Part shown: piece after piece, positions 53,968 through 63,795 of the stretch | Layout of the letters: the number at the start of each line of letters is the position of its first letter | Numbering within the stretch: position 1 is the stretch's first letter | Origin: Paenibacillus sp. CC-CFT747 | GTDB lineage: Bacteria; Bacillota; Bacilli; Paenibacillales; NBRC-103111 | Assembly: GCA_030323305.1 (NCBI GenBank) | Contig: CP106741.1 | Span: 2,294,501 to 2,358,500 of the forward strand | Length of the DNA: 64,000 nt | Direction: 5' to 3' | Notes under the pieces: model-generated | Databases searched by the model: none | What the model was told of the DNA's origin: nothing | Seen by the model: only the letters and a program-made list of their open reading frames with translations | Position numbers and translations under genes: made by a program

Positions 53968-55937
53968 TTATCCGTGCGGCAGCAAAGAGTACCGCTTGAG
54001 CCGGCTCGCGGCATCGGAGTAATACAGGCTGCCGTTTCCGCCGTCGCAGAGCAGGAAAGCCCCGGACCGGTCAAGCACCGTGATCTCCTTGGTCGCCGGG
54101 TCCACGCGGAACAGGGCCTCGGCGAGCCGGACGGTCCCGTAAATATAGCCGTCTTCGGCCTGCAGCAGGTGGGCGTCCCGCCAATAATGCTTGCCGTAGC
54201 TCATGATCTCCGGAAAAGCCAGCGTCTTCCAGGTGACGGCACGCACGGACGGGTCATACGTGAACAGGTAGCCCTCCGCCATTCCCCAGATGAGGCCGTC
54301 CCGGCCCAGCGTGACCGCGGAAACCTCGTGCAGGCCGGGGATGCCGAGCCGGATGAGCTCGGGCCGGCCTTCTCCGCCAGGGAAGACGAGCAGGCCGGCT
54401 TCGTTCTCCACCGGATCGATGCCGAGTCCACCCCATACGGACGTTCCGGCATAGAGAATCCCGTCGTGGAAGACAGCGGCCACCAAGCTGAGAGAGCCCG
54501 CCGGACGGTCATGCACGGTCAGCCCGTCCGCCACGGGGTCGTACACGGCGAGACACCCTCCATGCGTTCCGTAAACAGGAGCGGTTCCGATGTAGAGCTT
54601 TCCATCGCTGCCGGCCGTCATGGCGAAAGGCCGGTCCTGACCTGGAAGGGAGAACAGCAGGCGGGGGTTATCGCCTCCCTGATCCAGCGTCCACGGCAAG
54701 CGGGGATCGTAGCGGTACACCTTGGCCCCCGGGTAAATGCCGAAATACAGAATTCCGTCGAGGCCGACGATATTCTCGGACTGGCCGAGCCCGCGGAGCT
54801 GGCGGGTAAGACCCGTCGCGGGATCGTGGACGCCGGTTCCCCCGACGAGGTAGCCGCTCGTATAGAGGAGACCGTCGGGACCGGGGCGCAGGCTGTTGAG
54901 AAGCGTCGGAGACTCTTGCACGGCCGGAACCTCCAGCTCCATACGAGAGGCGGCAGGGTTGTACTTGAACAAGCAGGTCTGCCCGCTGCGGTTGCCGACG
55001 CCGACCAATGTACGGCCGGGGTAGGTGTCCTGATCGGCCAGCCGGACTTGTGCGAACCCGATAGGGTCGAAGGGAACGGCGGAGCCGGTCTCACGGCCGG
55101 CTGGGCTGCCGGGTTCGTAGGCATAGAGCTTGCCGCCGGACGAATAATAGACCGCTCCTTCGAGAAGAGGGAAACGCCGAAGGAATCGACCTCTTCCAGC
55201 CTCGATTCGAGCTCAAGCCCACCGGAAGGAAGGGCCGGGTCCGCCAGCCGGAGAACGAATACCGTGCGGCTCGGAGTGACGCGGACAAACAGCCGTCCCG
55301 CCGCCACGCTCAGGTTGTAGACGAACTGGCCTTGGGCTTCCTCCGGCAGAAGCTCCGCCAGGCTTCCGTCACCTGGGCGGTAACGCACCAGGTGCGCATG
55401 GGAGCCGATGCCGGCATAGAGCTCGTCCCGTTCGGCATCCCAGGCGAGGCTGCGGATGTACTGCTCGCCTTCCTGCAGAGGCCCGTCCCCGATCAGCGTG
55501 ATTCCCGAATCGGGATGATAGCGGAACAGCTGCGCTCCGGGGAAGGTTCCGCCGTAGACCGAGCCGTCCTCCGCCGCCGCCAAGGCGAAGACATAGCTGT
55601 TGTCGGGGACGGCCAGGCCGAGGTCTTCGGCGGTTTCACTGCCGGGGACATACCGGTACAGGTGGCCGTTCATGTTGGACCCGACATAGATGGTTCCGTC
55701 CGCGGCGGCGGCGGAAGCCCAGGACGAAGGAGCACCCGGAAGGGGAAGCTCGCGAAGCACCCCTCCGGTGTTCAAATCGATGACGGCGAGACGGGCGTCG
55801 GCATCGTAGGACCCGTCAATGACGGCATACAGCAGATGACCGTCCTGCGGGCCGCGTCCGGGAACGGCGGTATGGACGGTGGCATTAAGCACCTGGGGAC
55901 CGAGATCGGCCGCAGCATGGGGGAGAGTGGGCTTCAT
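53968..55937 (-). CDS. Beta-propeller repeat protein of a carbohydrate locus (frame interrupted once)
   Basis: This protein of about 656 residues is built of repeated four-strand blades with the pattern (D/G)G.(I/L)Y.G(T/S)......(L/V)..Y.P (for example ADGTIYVGSNMNGHLYRYVPG; DGKLYIGTAPVYGTHGGCLAVYDP). It has no signal peptide. The frame breaks near 55168 (TTT for TTTT), restoring DSFGVFPLLEGAVYYSSGGKLYAY. I choose ATG 55937, nine bases from GGAGG. The blades suggest glycan or polymer binding, or lyase-type chemistry (oligogalacturonate-lyase-like propeller). An operator-like site overlaps its promoter. Confidence 0.72.
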
Positions 55938-55955
55938 TAGCATAGGCCTCCAAAC

Positions 55956-55970
55956 ATACAAGTATGATAC
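55956..55970 (-). promoter_or_regulatory. Operator-like site A
   Basis: ATACAAGTATGATAC lies just behind a minus-strand TATAGT (55972-55977), in the start region of the beta-propeller gene. It matches sites B and C (consensus ATACWWGTATNRTAC). Confidence 0.65.
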
Positions 55971-56081
55971 TACTATACCTCATGCTTATCCTTTTGAGGA
56001 GAGCGAGAATGGGCAGCGGCCTCTTTATGAAAACGGTGAAAATCGAATTTTCAAAAAGTTTTGCTAGTCAATCTTCTCCCC

Positions 56082-56110
56082 TATACTATAATACAATACA
56101 AGTATGGTAC
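56082..56110 (+). promoter_or_regulatory. Promoter of the deacetylase-like gene with operator-like site B
   Basis: Two overlapping -10 candidates (TATACT 56082-56087 and TATAAT 56087-56092) stand before the site ATACAAGTATGGTAC (56096-56110). That site covers the start point. Confidence 0.65.
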
Positions 56111-56147
56111 ATATAACGACTTGTCTGCTGCGAAAGGGGTTTTCTGC

Positions 56148-57855
56148 ATGAGTATGGCTCGGATTGGGGTATTGGTTGACAGAAAGGCTGCGGAACGCCG
56201 TTGGACGTACGGCCTTAATGTTTTTGAACGTTATATGGAAGAAGTGCTGTCCCATGCCGGGATGGCTTTTCAGAAATGGGAGAGCGCCCGGGAAGCGGTG
56301 GAAGCCTCTCCCGATGTCCTGATCGCGGCATTGGCAGGTGAGGACGAGGAAACAACGGTTGTTCTGTGGGAGTATGCGGAGCGGGGAGGCACGATTCTTT
56401 CCTGCGGGGGGCTCAATCCCTTTGCCGTAAAGCTCGGCAGCGAGCTGGCAGGGGTATATGGAAGCGGATACGCCCGCTTTGGCGAGGCTTACGGCAAGGC
56501 TGATTCCGTTCGTTTCCTGAGCGCGCGTCCTTGGAGGGTGAAGGATGCGGGGCAGGGCCTACAGAGCGAGCTTGGCTTGCTGCACAAGGAAAGCCCGGAC
56601 GGCGTGGAGATCGGAGCGGCCCTACAGGAGTTCGCCATCGGCCAAGGCAGGCTGGTGCGCTGGTCGGTGGATATAGCCGACACGATCGTAAGGCTGCAGC
56701 AGGGGACGGAGCCGGTGCTGACGGACGGCGTACCCGCTCGGGACGGCTCGGGTCCGATTAACGAGAACATTCTCAAGGCGGACGACCGCTGCGCCATGGA
56801 TTGGGACCACGACCGCCTGCACACGGAAACCGGCTATCCTTATTACGCCTATCCTTACGCGGACTATTGGCGGGAGCTGTTCCTCGGAAGGCTGCTGCGG
56901 ACGGTGGTCGACAAGGGCTTGACTCTTCCTTTCGTCGGGTACTGGCCGGAGGAATCCGCCAGGTCGCGATGATCTCCCACGACAGCGACGGCAACCAGGA
57001 TATTCATGCCGAGGCAACGCTGGAGCTGCTGAAGGAATGCGGCATTCATTCCACTTGGTGCATGATTGAGTCCGGCTACTCCCCGTCCATTTACGACCGG
57101 GTGAAGGCGGAGGGCCATGAGCTTGCTTTCCATTACAACGCCCTCGACTCCCAGAACGGCAAATGGGATGAGGCCGAATTCGACCGCCAGCTGGAGTGGC
57201 TTAAGAAAGTGGCCGGTCTGCCGCAGGTTCATTCCAACAAGAACCATTACACCCGATTCGAGGGCTGGTCGGAGCTGTTCGCCTGGTGCGAGAAGAACGG
57301 AGTGGAATCCGATCAGACGCGCGGGCCTAGCAAGAAAGGCAACGTGGGATTCCTTTTGGAACGTGCCACCCTTACTACCCGATTTCCTGGTCAAACGAGC
57401 AAAACCGTCTGCACGACGTCGTCGAAATCAGCTTCACCACGCAGGACATGGACCTGTCTCCGCACTGGTCGGACAGCTCGATCGTCCTTCCTTTCCTGGA
57501 AACGGCGGCTCAGGTAGAGGGAATCGCCCACTTCCTGTTCCATCAGGTTCATATTCAAAGCAAGGAATCCGTACGCGACGCCCTGCGCAAGGTAGTCCGG
57601 GAAGCCCGGAACCGCGGGTTCGTGTTCTGGACCGGCAAGCAGGTCAACGATTGGCACCGAGCCCGCCGCAAGCTGGCTGTTCTGTCGGTTGACCCGCAGG
57701 GAGCCGTTCAGGTGGAGGGAGCCGGGGAGGCCAAGGGAGCCGTTGTTTGGATTCCGGTTGCCGACAGCTACCAGCCGGCCCCTGGCGAAGCCGTAGAGGA
57801 AAGGTTCGGGGTGCGCTGCCGGAAGCAGAGCGTAGCCAGCATCTTGTCGGTTTAG
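56148..57855 (+). CDS. Polysaccharide-deacetylase-like protein of a carbohydrate locus (frame interrupted twice)
   Basis: This protein of about 569 residues has no signal peptide. The middle and C-terminal part (VAMISHDSDGNQDIHAEATLELLKECGIHSTWCMIESG, KAEGHELAFHYNALD, VHSNKNHYTRFEGW) is arranged like NodB/polysaccharide-deacetylase barrels, with an HDSDG metal motif. The N-terminal 250 residues look like a glutamine-amidotransferase-like domain (WEYAERGGTILSCGG). Breaks lie near 56948 (GG for GGG) and 57357 (GG for GGG). The ATG has GAAAGGGG upstream. It is likely co-regulated with the ABC genes that follow. Confidence 0.65.
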
Positions 57856-57863
57856 AAGAAATT

Positions 57864-57896
57864 ATACTTGTATTATACCTGTATCCATTGTAAAAT
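57864..57896 (+). promoter_or_regulatory. ABC importer promoter with operator-like site C
   Basis: TTGTAT (57868-57873), a 17-base spacer and TAAAAT (57891-57896). The site ATACTTGTATTATAC (57864-57878) covers the -35. Confidence 0.7.
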
Positions 57897-57908
57897 AGGG
57901 CTTAGCCA

Positions 57909-57925
57909 ATGAAAGCGTTTTACAA
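57909..57925 (+). promoter_or_regulatory. CcpA cre site
   Basis: ATGAAAGCGTTTTACAA agrees with the cre consensus WTGNAARCGNWWWCAW. It lies just past the expected transcription start of the ABC permease gene, so CcpA bound there would block elongation when glucose is present. Confidence 0.8.
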
Positions 57926-57950
57926 CAAACCCTAGAAATGGAGGAACGCT

Positions 57951-58922
57951 GTGGTGAGCACACCCAACGGACTACTGAACCGGACCTCTGCCGACGTCCT
58001 CACAACGAAGAGAAGAGTCCTCCAGCCGCTGCGCGCCCTGAAGCGGTACCGCTGGTATTATCTGATGATGGTCCCCGGCATCGCCTACTATCTCATTTAT
58101 CATTACTGGCCGATGGCCGGCCTTCTCATTGCCTTCAAGAAGTACAACATTCTCGGAGGCATCTGGGGAAGTCCCTGGGTAGGCTTGGACAATTTCCGCG
58201 AGCTGTTCAACACCCCGGATTTCTTCCGGCTTATCAAGAACACGCTGGTCATCTCCCTGTACCGCATTCTGTTCAACATGGTGCCCGACGTCATGCTCGC
58301 CCTTATCCTGAACGAGCTTCGGGTCAAGTGGTTCAAGAAATGGGTGCAGACGATTACCTATGGTCCTTACTTCCTCTCCTGGGTCATCGTGTACGGACTC
58401 GTCTTCGCCTTCTTCGCGCCGGAGGCGGGGCTGGTCACCACCTGGATGAGGGATTCGGGAATGCAGTCGATCGATTTCCTGACGAACAAGGATCTGTTCC
58501 GGCCGATGCTGATCATCACGGACATCTGGAAGAGCACCGGCTTCGGGGCCATCATTTACCTGGCCGCCCTCGCCGCCATCAACCAGGAGCTCTATGAGGC
58601 GGCGGTCGTGGACGGGGCGGGACGGTGGCGGCAGATGTGGCACATCACGCTCCCCGGCATCCGCGAGGTCTTCATTCTTCTCCTCATCCTTCGGATCGGC
58701 CATATCCTCGACGCGGGCTTCGACCAGGTATACATCTTCCTGAACTCCCGCGTTCTGGAGACGGGCGATATTATCGACACCTGGGTGTTCCGCCGGGGGA
58801 TCGAACAGCTGGATTACAGTGTGGCGGCGGCCGTCGGCTTGTTCAAATCGGTGATCGGGTTCCTGCTCGTCATCAGCGCCAACAAGCTTTCGAAGAAAGT
58901 CGGAGGTTCGGGAATATGGTAG
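57951..58922 (+). CDS. LplB-like ABC sugar permease
   Basis: This intact 323-residue permease has six helices (YYLMMVPGIAYYLIYHYWPMAGLLIAFKKYNI) and an EAA loop YEAAVVDGAGRWRQMWHITLPGI. The GTG start (57951; a second GTG follows at 57954) has GGAGG upstream. It forms the channel with the next gene, and the binding protein follows. No ATPase is encoded, so MsmX-type sharing is likely. Confidence 0.93.
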   Translation: MVSTPNGLLNRTSADVLTTKRRVLQPLRALKRYRWYYLMMVPGIAYYLIYHYWPMAGLLIAFKKYNILGGIWGSPWVGLDNFRELFNTPDFFRLIKNTLVISLYRILFNMVPDVMLALILNELRVKWFKKWVQTITYGPYFLSWVIVYGLVFAFFAPEAGLVTTWMRDSGMQSIDFLTNKDLFRPMLIITDIWKSTGFGAIIYLAALAAINQELYEAAVVDGAGRWRQMWHITLPGIREVFILLLILRIGHILDAGFDQVYIFLNSRVLETGDIIDTWVFRRGIEQLDYSVAAAVGLFKSVIGFLLVISANKLSKKVGGSGIW

Positions 58923-58934
58923 GAGGGATAAGCC

Positions 58935-59822
58935 ATGTCGTTCGTTAAACACCGCAGCACGTCCGACCGCATCGTGGATTTTATCCTCTATGCGATCATG
59001 ACCGTCTTCTGTCTCGCCACCTTGTTTCCGCTCTATTACGTGCTGGTCATGTCGCTCACTCCTTATGCCGAGGTGATGCGCAACGGGGGATTCGTCATCT
59101 TTCCGACGAAGCTGACCCTGGAGGCTTACCGGACGATTTTTGACAGCGCCCGCATTCCGCAGGCGATCAAAATCACGATCTTCATCACCGTGGTGGGCAC
59201 GTTCCTTAATCTGCTTGTGACGACGCTGCTTGCCTATCCTTTGTCGAAGAAGTTCCTGCCGGGAAGAGGCATCGTCCTGATGGGCATCGTGTTCACGATG
59301 CTGTTCTCGGGTGGGTTGATTCCGCTCTACCTGACGGTGAAAGCGACCGGTCTGCTCAACTCCCTGTGGGCGCTGATTATCCCGGGGCTCGTCTCTTCGT
59401 TCAATATGCTCATCATGAAAACCTACTTCGAGAACCTTCCCCAAGAGGTGGAGGAAGCGGCCCGGGTGGACGGCTGCGGCGAGGTTCAGACGCTGTGGCG
59501 GATCGTGCTTCCCCTGTCGCTGCCGATTATGGCTACGCTGGGCTTGTTCTACGGGGTCACCCACTGGAACGCCTACTTCGGAGGGATCATGTACTTGACC
59601 GATCCTAAGCTTCAGCCGATTCAAGTGGTGCTCCGCTCGATGATTCAGACGCCGAGCGTCAGTTCCGAGCTGCAGGTCAATACGACCGTTCTCGATGCGC
59701 TTCCTCCCGAAACAATCAAGATGGCGACGGTCGTGGTCGCTACGCTTCCCATCATTGCGGTTTACCCGTTTCTTCAGCGGTACTTTATCCGGGGTATGCT
59801 GATCGGCGCCATCAAAGGCTAG
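58935..59822 (+). CDS. YtcP-like ABC sugar permease
   Basis: This intact 295-residue partner permease has the EAA loop VEEAARVDGCGEVQTLWRIVLPLSLPIMATL and the C-terminal RYFIRGMLIGAIKG. It starts 12 bases after the LplB-like gene with GGAGG. Confidence 0.94.
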   Translation: MSFVKHRSTSDRIVDFILYAIMTVFCLATLFPLYYVLVMSLTPYAEVMRNGGFVIFPTKLTLEAYRTIFDSARIPQAIKITIFITVVGTFLNLLVTTLLAYPLSKKFLPGRGIVLMGIVFTMLFSGGLIPLYLTVKATGLLNSLWALIIPGLVSSFNMLIMKTYFENLPQEVEEAARVDGCGEVQTLWRIVLPLSLPIMATLGLFYGVTHWNAYFGGIMYLTDPKLQPIQVVLRSMIQTPSVSSELQVNTTVLDALPPETIKMATVVVATLPIIAVYPFLQRYFIRGMLIGAIKG

Positions 59823-59847
59823 GCGCCGGCTAGTTCCTATAGAGCAA

Positions 59848-59857
59848 GTGTATACAC
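59848..59857 (+). promoter_or_regulatory. Short palindrome before the binding-protein gene
   Basis: GTGTATACAC is a perfect 10-bp palindrome in the 53-base gap between permease and binding-protein genes. It may be a minor regulatory site or mRNA-processing signal, or chance. Confidence 0.3.
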
Positions 59858-59875
59858 ATTGGGGAGGGGTTAATT

Positions 59876-61452
59876 TTGAAACTCAACAAAGCATTGCTGG
59901 CCTCATCGTTAGTCGCCGCCGTCGCCGTAGCGGGCTGTTCCAAGGATAACGGTTCCGCAACACCCAGTAGCTCCGCAACACCCGGCCAATCCGCCGCTCC
60001 GGCGAAAGAGAAGATTACCCTCGTCTGGAACCTGGAGCAGACGCTTGCCGCGTCCCAGCTTCCGGCCGATGCGAGCAAGGATTTCGTTAAGAAAGCCATC
60101 GATGAGAAGTTTAATGTCGATCTGAAGATCGAAGCCGCCGTCAACAGCCCGGAACGGGAAGCGAAGCTTGCGGTCAAGCTGGCGAGCGGGGACGCTCCGG
60201 CCATCTTTACGCCGGGCACGACCGGCGGGGTTAAGTTTCAGAATGACGGCTTGACGACCGACGCCGAGAAGTTTCTGAATGAGAAGACCGCCCCTAACTA
60301 TTTCAAATGGGTCAAGCCGAGCGAGTTCAAGGGCTACCGGCTCGAAGGCCTGACCGGACGGGTACCGATTCCTTTTGCCCGTACCCAATATGTTTCGTAT
60401 TACATACGCCAGGACTGGCTGGATAAGCTCGGTTTGAAGGCTCCCACGACCTACGATGAGTATGTCAACGTGCTGAAGGCGTTCACCAACAACGACCCGG
60501 ACGGCAACGGCAAGAAGGACACGTACGGCTTCTCGGCCGCTGGAAACAGCCGGATGTCGATGGATTTCCCGGAATGGCCGAAGAATGGCCTGTTTGCCTC
60601 CTTCGTGGAGAACAACCAGTATATTGACGGTCAAACCGACCTGCGCGTATCGAAGGTGGTTGACGATATTCTGGCCCGCATGGGCGAAGGAGTAATTGAC
60701 CCCGACTGGTTCCTGAACAAAGGACAGACGCATGTTGATAAAGCGGTTCAAGGAAAGATCGGGATTATTCTCGGGGAACGCGCGATTTTGCCTTTGACGG
60801 GAATGCTGCGGGCCTTCAAGCCCGGACCAAGGCCGTGAATCCGAAGGCCGACTGGCAGCCGTTCAACCCGCTCGGCGAAGCGCCTATTCGTGCCGGCGTC
60901 GTTCCGGGCGCTGGGATCATGTTCTCCAAGCAGGTAGGCGACAAGAATCCGGAAGCCCTTAAGCGTTCCGTGGAAATTCTGGATTGGCTCTGCAGCGAGG
61001 AAGGCTTCCTGTTGACCCACTATGGCATCGAAGGCAAGCACTACACGAAGAACGGCAAGGAAATCACGATCAAAAAGGAAGCCTATGAAGCCGACATCTC
61101 GAAGAACGGCAACTTCCTCGACATTTATGATTTCTTCGCCCCTAACGAGCCGGAGGTTCTCGGCCTGAAGGTGAACGACACCACGATGACGGACCGCGAC
61201 AAGAAGATCGAGCAGAAGCTTCTTGGCATGAAATACTACGCCGCACTCGGCTCGAACCTCTTCCCTCCTCAGGGCGTCGACCTGGCTACCTGGAGAAACC
61301 GGATGTATGAGCTGCAAGGCAAAATGCTGTTCGACGACAAGTCGTCCAAAAACTGGCCGGCCTACCGCGAAGAGCTTATGACCAAATACAACGGCCAGAA
61401 GATTGTCGATAACTATACGAAGAACCTGAAGGATGCAGGCGTCATTAAGTAA
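59876..61452 (+). CDS. Extracellular solute-binding lipoprotein (frame interrupted once)
   Basis: This family-1 carbohydrate-binding protein of about 525 residues has a signal peptide with lipobox VAGC and a Ser/Pro-rich linker. It shows the characteristic FTNNDPDGNGKKDTYGFSAAG block. The break near 60777 (G4 for G5) restores KIGIILGGTRDFAFDGNAAGLQARTKAVNP. I choose TTG 59876, after GGGGAGGGG. It is the sugar receptor for the two permeases upstream, and its place downstream of the permeases is common in paenibacilli. Confidence 0.9.
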
Positions 61453-61470
61453 AAGCGGTTTTCCAATAGC

Positions 61471-61505
61471 GCACAGGGAAAGTCCTTCTCTGTGCTCTAT
61501 TTCTT
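61471..61505 (+). terminator. Rho-independent terminator or processing hairpin
   Basis: GCACAGGGAAAG pairs with CTTCTCTGTGC (one bulge), followed by a T-rich tail. It may reduce read-through into the sugar-modifying genes. Confidence 0.65.
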
Positions 61506-61573
61506 TATGCGGGGCTAGCGGGCGTCTCGTCCGGCGGTCCTGCCCATTCTAAACAAGGAAGGATGTTAATGTG

Positions 61574-62843
61574 ATGACGAAGTTGGCAATGGAAGGCGGC
61601 CAGCCGGCCCGCACGAAGCCGCTGCCCCCGAACTACCCGGGAGCGACCGTATATGGCGCGGAGGAGGCCCAGGGTGCCGCAGAAGTGATTCACGCCCAGT
61701 CCCCCTTTCGGTATTACGGACCGAACGTCAAGAATGAGGTCCGCACCTTCGAAGAAGAGATGGCCCGCCATCTCAACGTGCCGTACGTATTAGGCGTTAC
61801 CTCCTGTACGGCGGCGCTGGTCGTGGCCCTGAAGGCTCTTGGAATCGGCTACGGAGACAAGGTCATCGTACCGGCCATTACCTTTCTGGCTACTCCGGGA
61901 GCCGTCGTCTGCGCGAATGCCGTACCCGTTTTCGTGGATGCCGACGACAGCATGAACCTCGATCCCGCCGATCTGGAGCGGGTCATGGACAAAGACGTGA
62001 AGGCGATTATCGCCGTCTCCATATTGGGCAACCCGTGCGACATGGATCCCATCTTGGCGTTTGCCAAGAAACACAACCTGTACGTTATCGAAGACGTAGC
62101 CCAGTCCTGCGGTTGCTCCTACAAAGGCAAGGTTACCGGGACGATGGGCGATATCGGGGTTTACTCCTTCCAGATGAACAAGATCCTTACGGCCGGGGAA
62201 GGGGAGCGCTGGTGACCTCCAATCCCGAGCTCTTTGACCGGGCGGTACGCTACCACGACCAGGGCATGTTCCGGGATAAGGCCCGTTACGGCATCGAGTC
62301 GGCCGACGAGGAGAAGGCTTTTATCGGACAAAATTACCGGATGAGCGAAATTACGGGAGCCGTTCTGAACGAGCAGTGGAAGAAGCTCGGGGGATCGTCT
62401 CCTCCATGCAGACCCGCTGCCGGGAGCTGCAGGCCAAGCTGACCGCCGAGCTGCCGGATATGAAATTCCGCCGGCTGGCCGATCCGGAAGGGGATATCGG
62501 TTCGAACCTGGGCATGATTCTTCCTTCGGCCGCCTTTACCCAAGCTTTCATTAAAGCGATGGCCGCCGAGAACATCAGCGCTTATACCCTGTACGGCTCG
62601 CGTCCGGTTTATATGCTGCCCCAGCTGTTCCACCAGCGGACGGCGGAAAAGGACAATTTCCCGTTCAATTATCCGTTCGAGAATCCGGTCGTTTATACGG
62701 AGGACATGTGCCCGCAGGCGGTCGATTACATCGCCCGGACCGTCTATGTGCCCATCAGCCCGCTTCTGACGGAGCAAGACGTGGAAGAGATTGCCGAAGG
62801 CATCGTCAAAGTCTACCGCCATATCGCCCAGGTGCAAGTGTAG
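61574..62843 (+). CDS. DegT/DnrJ/EryC1-family aminotransferase (frame interrupted twice)
   Basis: This PLP enzyme of about 423 residues transfers an amino group to a keto sugar or dehydrates such sugars. The PLP site shows SFQMNKILTAGEGG with the Lys of the Schiff base, and VEDVAQSCGCSYKGK and CTAALVVALKALGIGYGDKVIVPAITFLATPGAV are typical. Breaks lie near 62203 (GGGG for GGGGG) and 62393 (G5 for G6). GTG 61571 is an alternative start. With the oxidoreductase downstream it can make an amino sugar from a keto sugar. Confidence 0.88.
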
Positions 62844-62874
62844 CCCATTCCTACTCATATACGGAGGTATTGAA

Positions 62875-63779
62875 ATGTCAAAGCAGATCGCCATCGGGTT
62901 TATCGGGTTGGACACATCCCATGTTTCCGCCTTTGCCAAGCTGTTGAACGACGAGAAGGCAGAGTACCGCGTTCCGGGAGGGAAGGTAACCGCCGCTTTT
63001 CCCGGAGGCTCTCCGGACTTCGAGCTGAGCGCTAACCGCGTAGAGGGCTTTACGAAGGAACTGAAGGAAAGCTACGGCGTGGAGATCGTCTCCTCGCCCG
63101 CCGAAGTGGCGGAGAAATGCGACGCCATCATGCTGGAGTCGGTAGACGGGCGCGTTCATTTGGAACAATTCCGCGCCATCGCCCCGTTCGGCAAGCCGGT
63201 GTTCATCGACAAGCCGTTTACCGTCTCCACGGAAGACGCCCGGGAGATTCTCCGCCTGGCGGGGAGCATAACGTTCCCCTAATGAGCTGTTCGTCCCTCC
63301 GCTACTCGGAAGGGCTGTCCCTCGCCCTTGCCGATGCGGAGAAGGGAGCCGTCATAGGGGCCGATTGCTACGGGCCGATGGCCATCCAGCCGACCCAGCC
63401 CGGCCTGTTCTGGTATGGCATCCACACCGTGGAAATGCTCTATGCCACGCTTGGCAGAGGCTGCGTAAGCGTAACCGTTACGACCAACGAAGACCACGAT
63501 CTGGTGACCGGGGTATGGAAGGACGGCCGGATCGGAACGATCCGGGGCAACCGCAAAGGGAACAACACGTTCGGGGAGCTGATCCACCGCGAGAAGGGCA
63601 GCCAATTCGTCGACGTGTATGCTCATCCGAAGCCGTATTACGCCAGTCTGCTGGAAGCGGTCATGGAGCTTTTTGAGAATGGCAAAGAGCCGATCGACCG
63701 CGAGGAAACGTACGAGATCATCCGTTTCATTGAAGCAGCGAACGAAAGCCGGAGCACGGGCAAAGCCGTGTCCTTATAA
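62875..63779 (+). CDS. Gfo/Idh/MocA-family oxidoreductase (frame interrupted once)
   Basis: This protein of about 301 residues has an N-terminal Rossmann domain (IAIGFIGLDTSHVSAFAKLLND) in which the usual GxGxxG is replaced by GLDTSH, as in a subgroup of this family. FIDKPFT holds the conserved Lys. The C-terminal part (IHTVEMLYATLGRG) carries the active-site His. The break near 63262 (G4 for G5) restores LAGEHNVPLMSCSSLRYSEG. It lies between two aminotransferase genes. Confidence 0.85.
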
Positions 63780-63795
63780 CGGAGGGAAACCCGAG

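Noticed and set aside
57972..59624. A 550-codon open frame on the minus strand across both ABC permease genes
   Set aside because: It mirrors codon bias of the two intact permeases, has no motif or Shine-Dalgarno, and its amino-acid composition is abnormal (many His, Arg, Gln).
2372..63779. Programmed ribosomal frameshifting or a recoding system as the reason for the broken genes
   Set aside because: The breaks have no shared slippery heptamer, stem-loop or stop context, affect unrelated genes, and simply lack one base of a run.
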